Shown: positions 32,103-32,823 of the stretch, piece after piece
Numbering within the stretch: the first letter of the stretch is position 1
How the letters are laid out: every line of letters starts with the position of its first letter
Assembly: GCA_044233745.1 (NCBI GenBank)
Contig: JBIIJN010000023.1
Span: 1 to 32,823, forward strand
DNA: 32,823 bases
DNA from: UBA6165 sp044233745
Lineage (GTDB): Bacteria > Bacteroidota > Bacteroidia > Flavobacteriales_D > Crocinitomicaceae
Direction: 5' to 3'
Notes under the pieces: model-generated
What the model was told of the DNA's origin: nothing
The model's input: only the letters and a program-made list of their open reading frames with translations
The model's database searches: none
Made by a program: the position numbers and the translations under genes

Positions 32103-32110
32103 CAAAATTA
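32103..32110 (-). promoter_or_regulatory. -7 promoter element for glyQS, next to the start codon
   Basis: The minus strand reads TAATTTTG followed by CGCCC and the ATG. With the usual spacing of about five to seven bases from the -7 element, transcription would start at or next to the A of the start codon. Confidence 0.5.
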
Positions 32111-32154
32111 GAAGAAATTTCCGCATAAAGTTGGATAAAATAAGAGATGTTGAG

Positions 32155-32654
32155 CTATCTCCTGTTACGCGTTTGTTGCGAAATCACCGGATCGAAGCGC
32201 TCCAATGGAATTCCCGTTTTTTCCATGAAGTCAAGGGCGAATATTTTGGCTTGTTCATGCGTGTCAAAATGCTTCAAATACAGTCGTTTGCGGTGGGTTT
32301 GGTCTGTGAGGAAGACTTGGTGTTCGCGTAATGAAATCGTAGAAGAAGCCAGCATGTTAGTGGATACAACAGAGATTTTCCCTTCCTTTTGCAAAATAAT
32401 GACTGCTTTGTAAGTTTCTAGAGAAAACCAATCACCTTTTTCTTTCCGAAAAACGAGTAGTATTGTCGGTATTTCTGATTTTCAAAGTCGAGTTCTAAGC
32501 CGGCACTATGAGCAAGTAGAGATAAGCCTACGGGAATCACAAGCATATTTTCATACTGTTTGAAAAACGCAGAGGCAATTCCTGCCACAATAAATAGAAT
32601 TCCAAAAATTAACTTCGGAATTTTAAAGATGTCCTGAACAATTAGGGATTTCAA
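32155..32654 (-). pseudogene. Membrane protein gene split by a -1 frameshift
   Basis: Two minus-strand frames fit end to end. The first (32654 down to 32418) has two hydrophobic segments in about 45 residues, then LELDFENQKYRQYYSFFGKKK. The second continues, in the -1 frame, GDWFSLETYKAVIILQKEGK through KHFDTHEQAKIFALDFMEKTG to a stop at 32155. Read together they give one protein of about 165 residues with a two-helix membrane anchor and a soluble beta-rich C-terminal part, resembling small bacterial membrane proteins with a PH-like tail. The break lies at AAAAAGG (32441-32435 on the minus strand). Only TTG (32654) is available as a start in the first frame; an in-frame stop precedes it. It may be a real pseudogene, a sequencing error in the A run, or a frameshifting site. 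Confidence 0.6.
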
Positions 32655-32690
32655 TCATGCATATTTTCAGCTAAAATTAGCAAATAATTT

Positions 32691-32823
32691 TTAAGACATT
32701 ACTTCCCAACCAAATCGCGTTTCCAAAATTTGTTCAACAGAGTTGCGAACGGGTTCATCTAATTTTTCAAGCACATCACCCACAAAAGCTTGCACCAACA
32801 ATTCGCGGGCTTGTTTTTCGCCC
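32691..32823 (-). CDS. sufD: C-terminus of a probable Fe-S assembly protein SufD (cut by window edge)
   Basis: The last 44 codons of a minus-strand gene that enters from the right edge, ending in TAA at 32693-32691. The visible residues include EKQARELLVQAFVGDVLEKL and end GWEVMS. The first part resembles the C-terminal helices of SufD/SufB proteins, where a GxxxEARxLLxxAF pattern is usual, so I call it SufD tentatively. SufD is part of the SufBCD scaffold for iron-sulfur cluster assembly. Too little is visible for certainty; the frameshifted membrane protein gene follows. Confidence 0.5.
   Translation of the reverse strand, partial: GEKQARELLVQAFVGDVLEKLDEPVRNSVEQILETRFGWEVMS

Noticed and set aside
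1..32823. CRISPR array, insertion sequence or prophage genes
   Set aside because: No regular spaced repeats, transposase, integrase or phage structural motifs were found on either strand.

Overview
The window looks like a chromosomal housekeeping segment from a member of the Bacteroidota, probably Flavobacteriales; I cannot name the genus. The evidence is a recurring promoter -7 element of the Bacteroidota type (TAnnTTTG) ahead of many genes, the uppS-bamA-ompH-ompH order, atpD-atpC standing without the other ATP synthase genes, a dimer-type glycyl-tRNA synthetase, weak or absent Shine-Dalgarno sequences and short intergenic gaps. I see no prophage, transposase, CRISPR array or plasmid gene.

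Layout. 1-1957 (+): the end of a YdfG-like dehydrogenase and an amidohydrolase lipoprotein. 2009-7386 (-): parE, parC and a Nudix hydrolase, tightly coupled. 7661-14426 (-): six closely spaced genes, transcribed mgtE, 2-hydroxyacid dehydrogenase, asd, Nramp-related transporter, unknown lipoprotein, GT39-like membrane glycosyltransferase. 14538-15353 (+): fabI, divergent from mgtE and closed by a strong bidirectional terminator. 15424-19805 (-): uppS, bamA and two OmpH/Skp-like chaperones, an envelope biogenesis cluster. 19806-20199: a non-coding gap holding a remarkable 266-nt inverted-repeat structure. 20200-22011 (-): atpD and atpC. 22291-24530 (-): ffh and a cytoplasmic periplasmic-binding-fold protein. 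24600-26620 (-): a membrane protein of the LPG synthase type and a family 2 glycosyltransferase. 26624-28026 (+): ruvC, tRNA-Asp and a J-domain/KTSC protein. 28062-28293: tRNA-Leu(CAA), its terminator, and a partial duplicate of both. 28384-30487 (-): crotonase, a small membrane protein and an AI-2E family permease. 30553-32097 (-): glyQS. 32155-32654 (-): a membrane protein split by a -1 frameshift. 32691 to the right edge (-): the C-terminus of a probable SufD.

The protein-coding content is mostly conventional. The signals that deserve a second look are non-coding. First, at 19884-20149, a 32-bp imperfect outer helix exactly encloses two further long helices, giving a three-way junction; its G-T pairs favour an RNA read from the + strand. 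Second, at 28062-28228, a 48-bp direct repeat carries a tRNA-Leu 3' end plus terminator, with the hairpin loop inverted between copies and a 27-bp palindrome inserted in the relic copy. Other points are the frameshifted gene at the right end, several promoters so close to the start codon that the mRNA may be leaderless, a degenerate heptamer repeat that encodes the end of glyQS, and an Nramp-fold transporter lacking the usual metal-binding motifs.

All coordinates and pairings were worked out by eye from the sequence. Functions rest on motif recognition, not on database searches.
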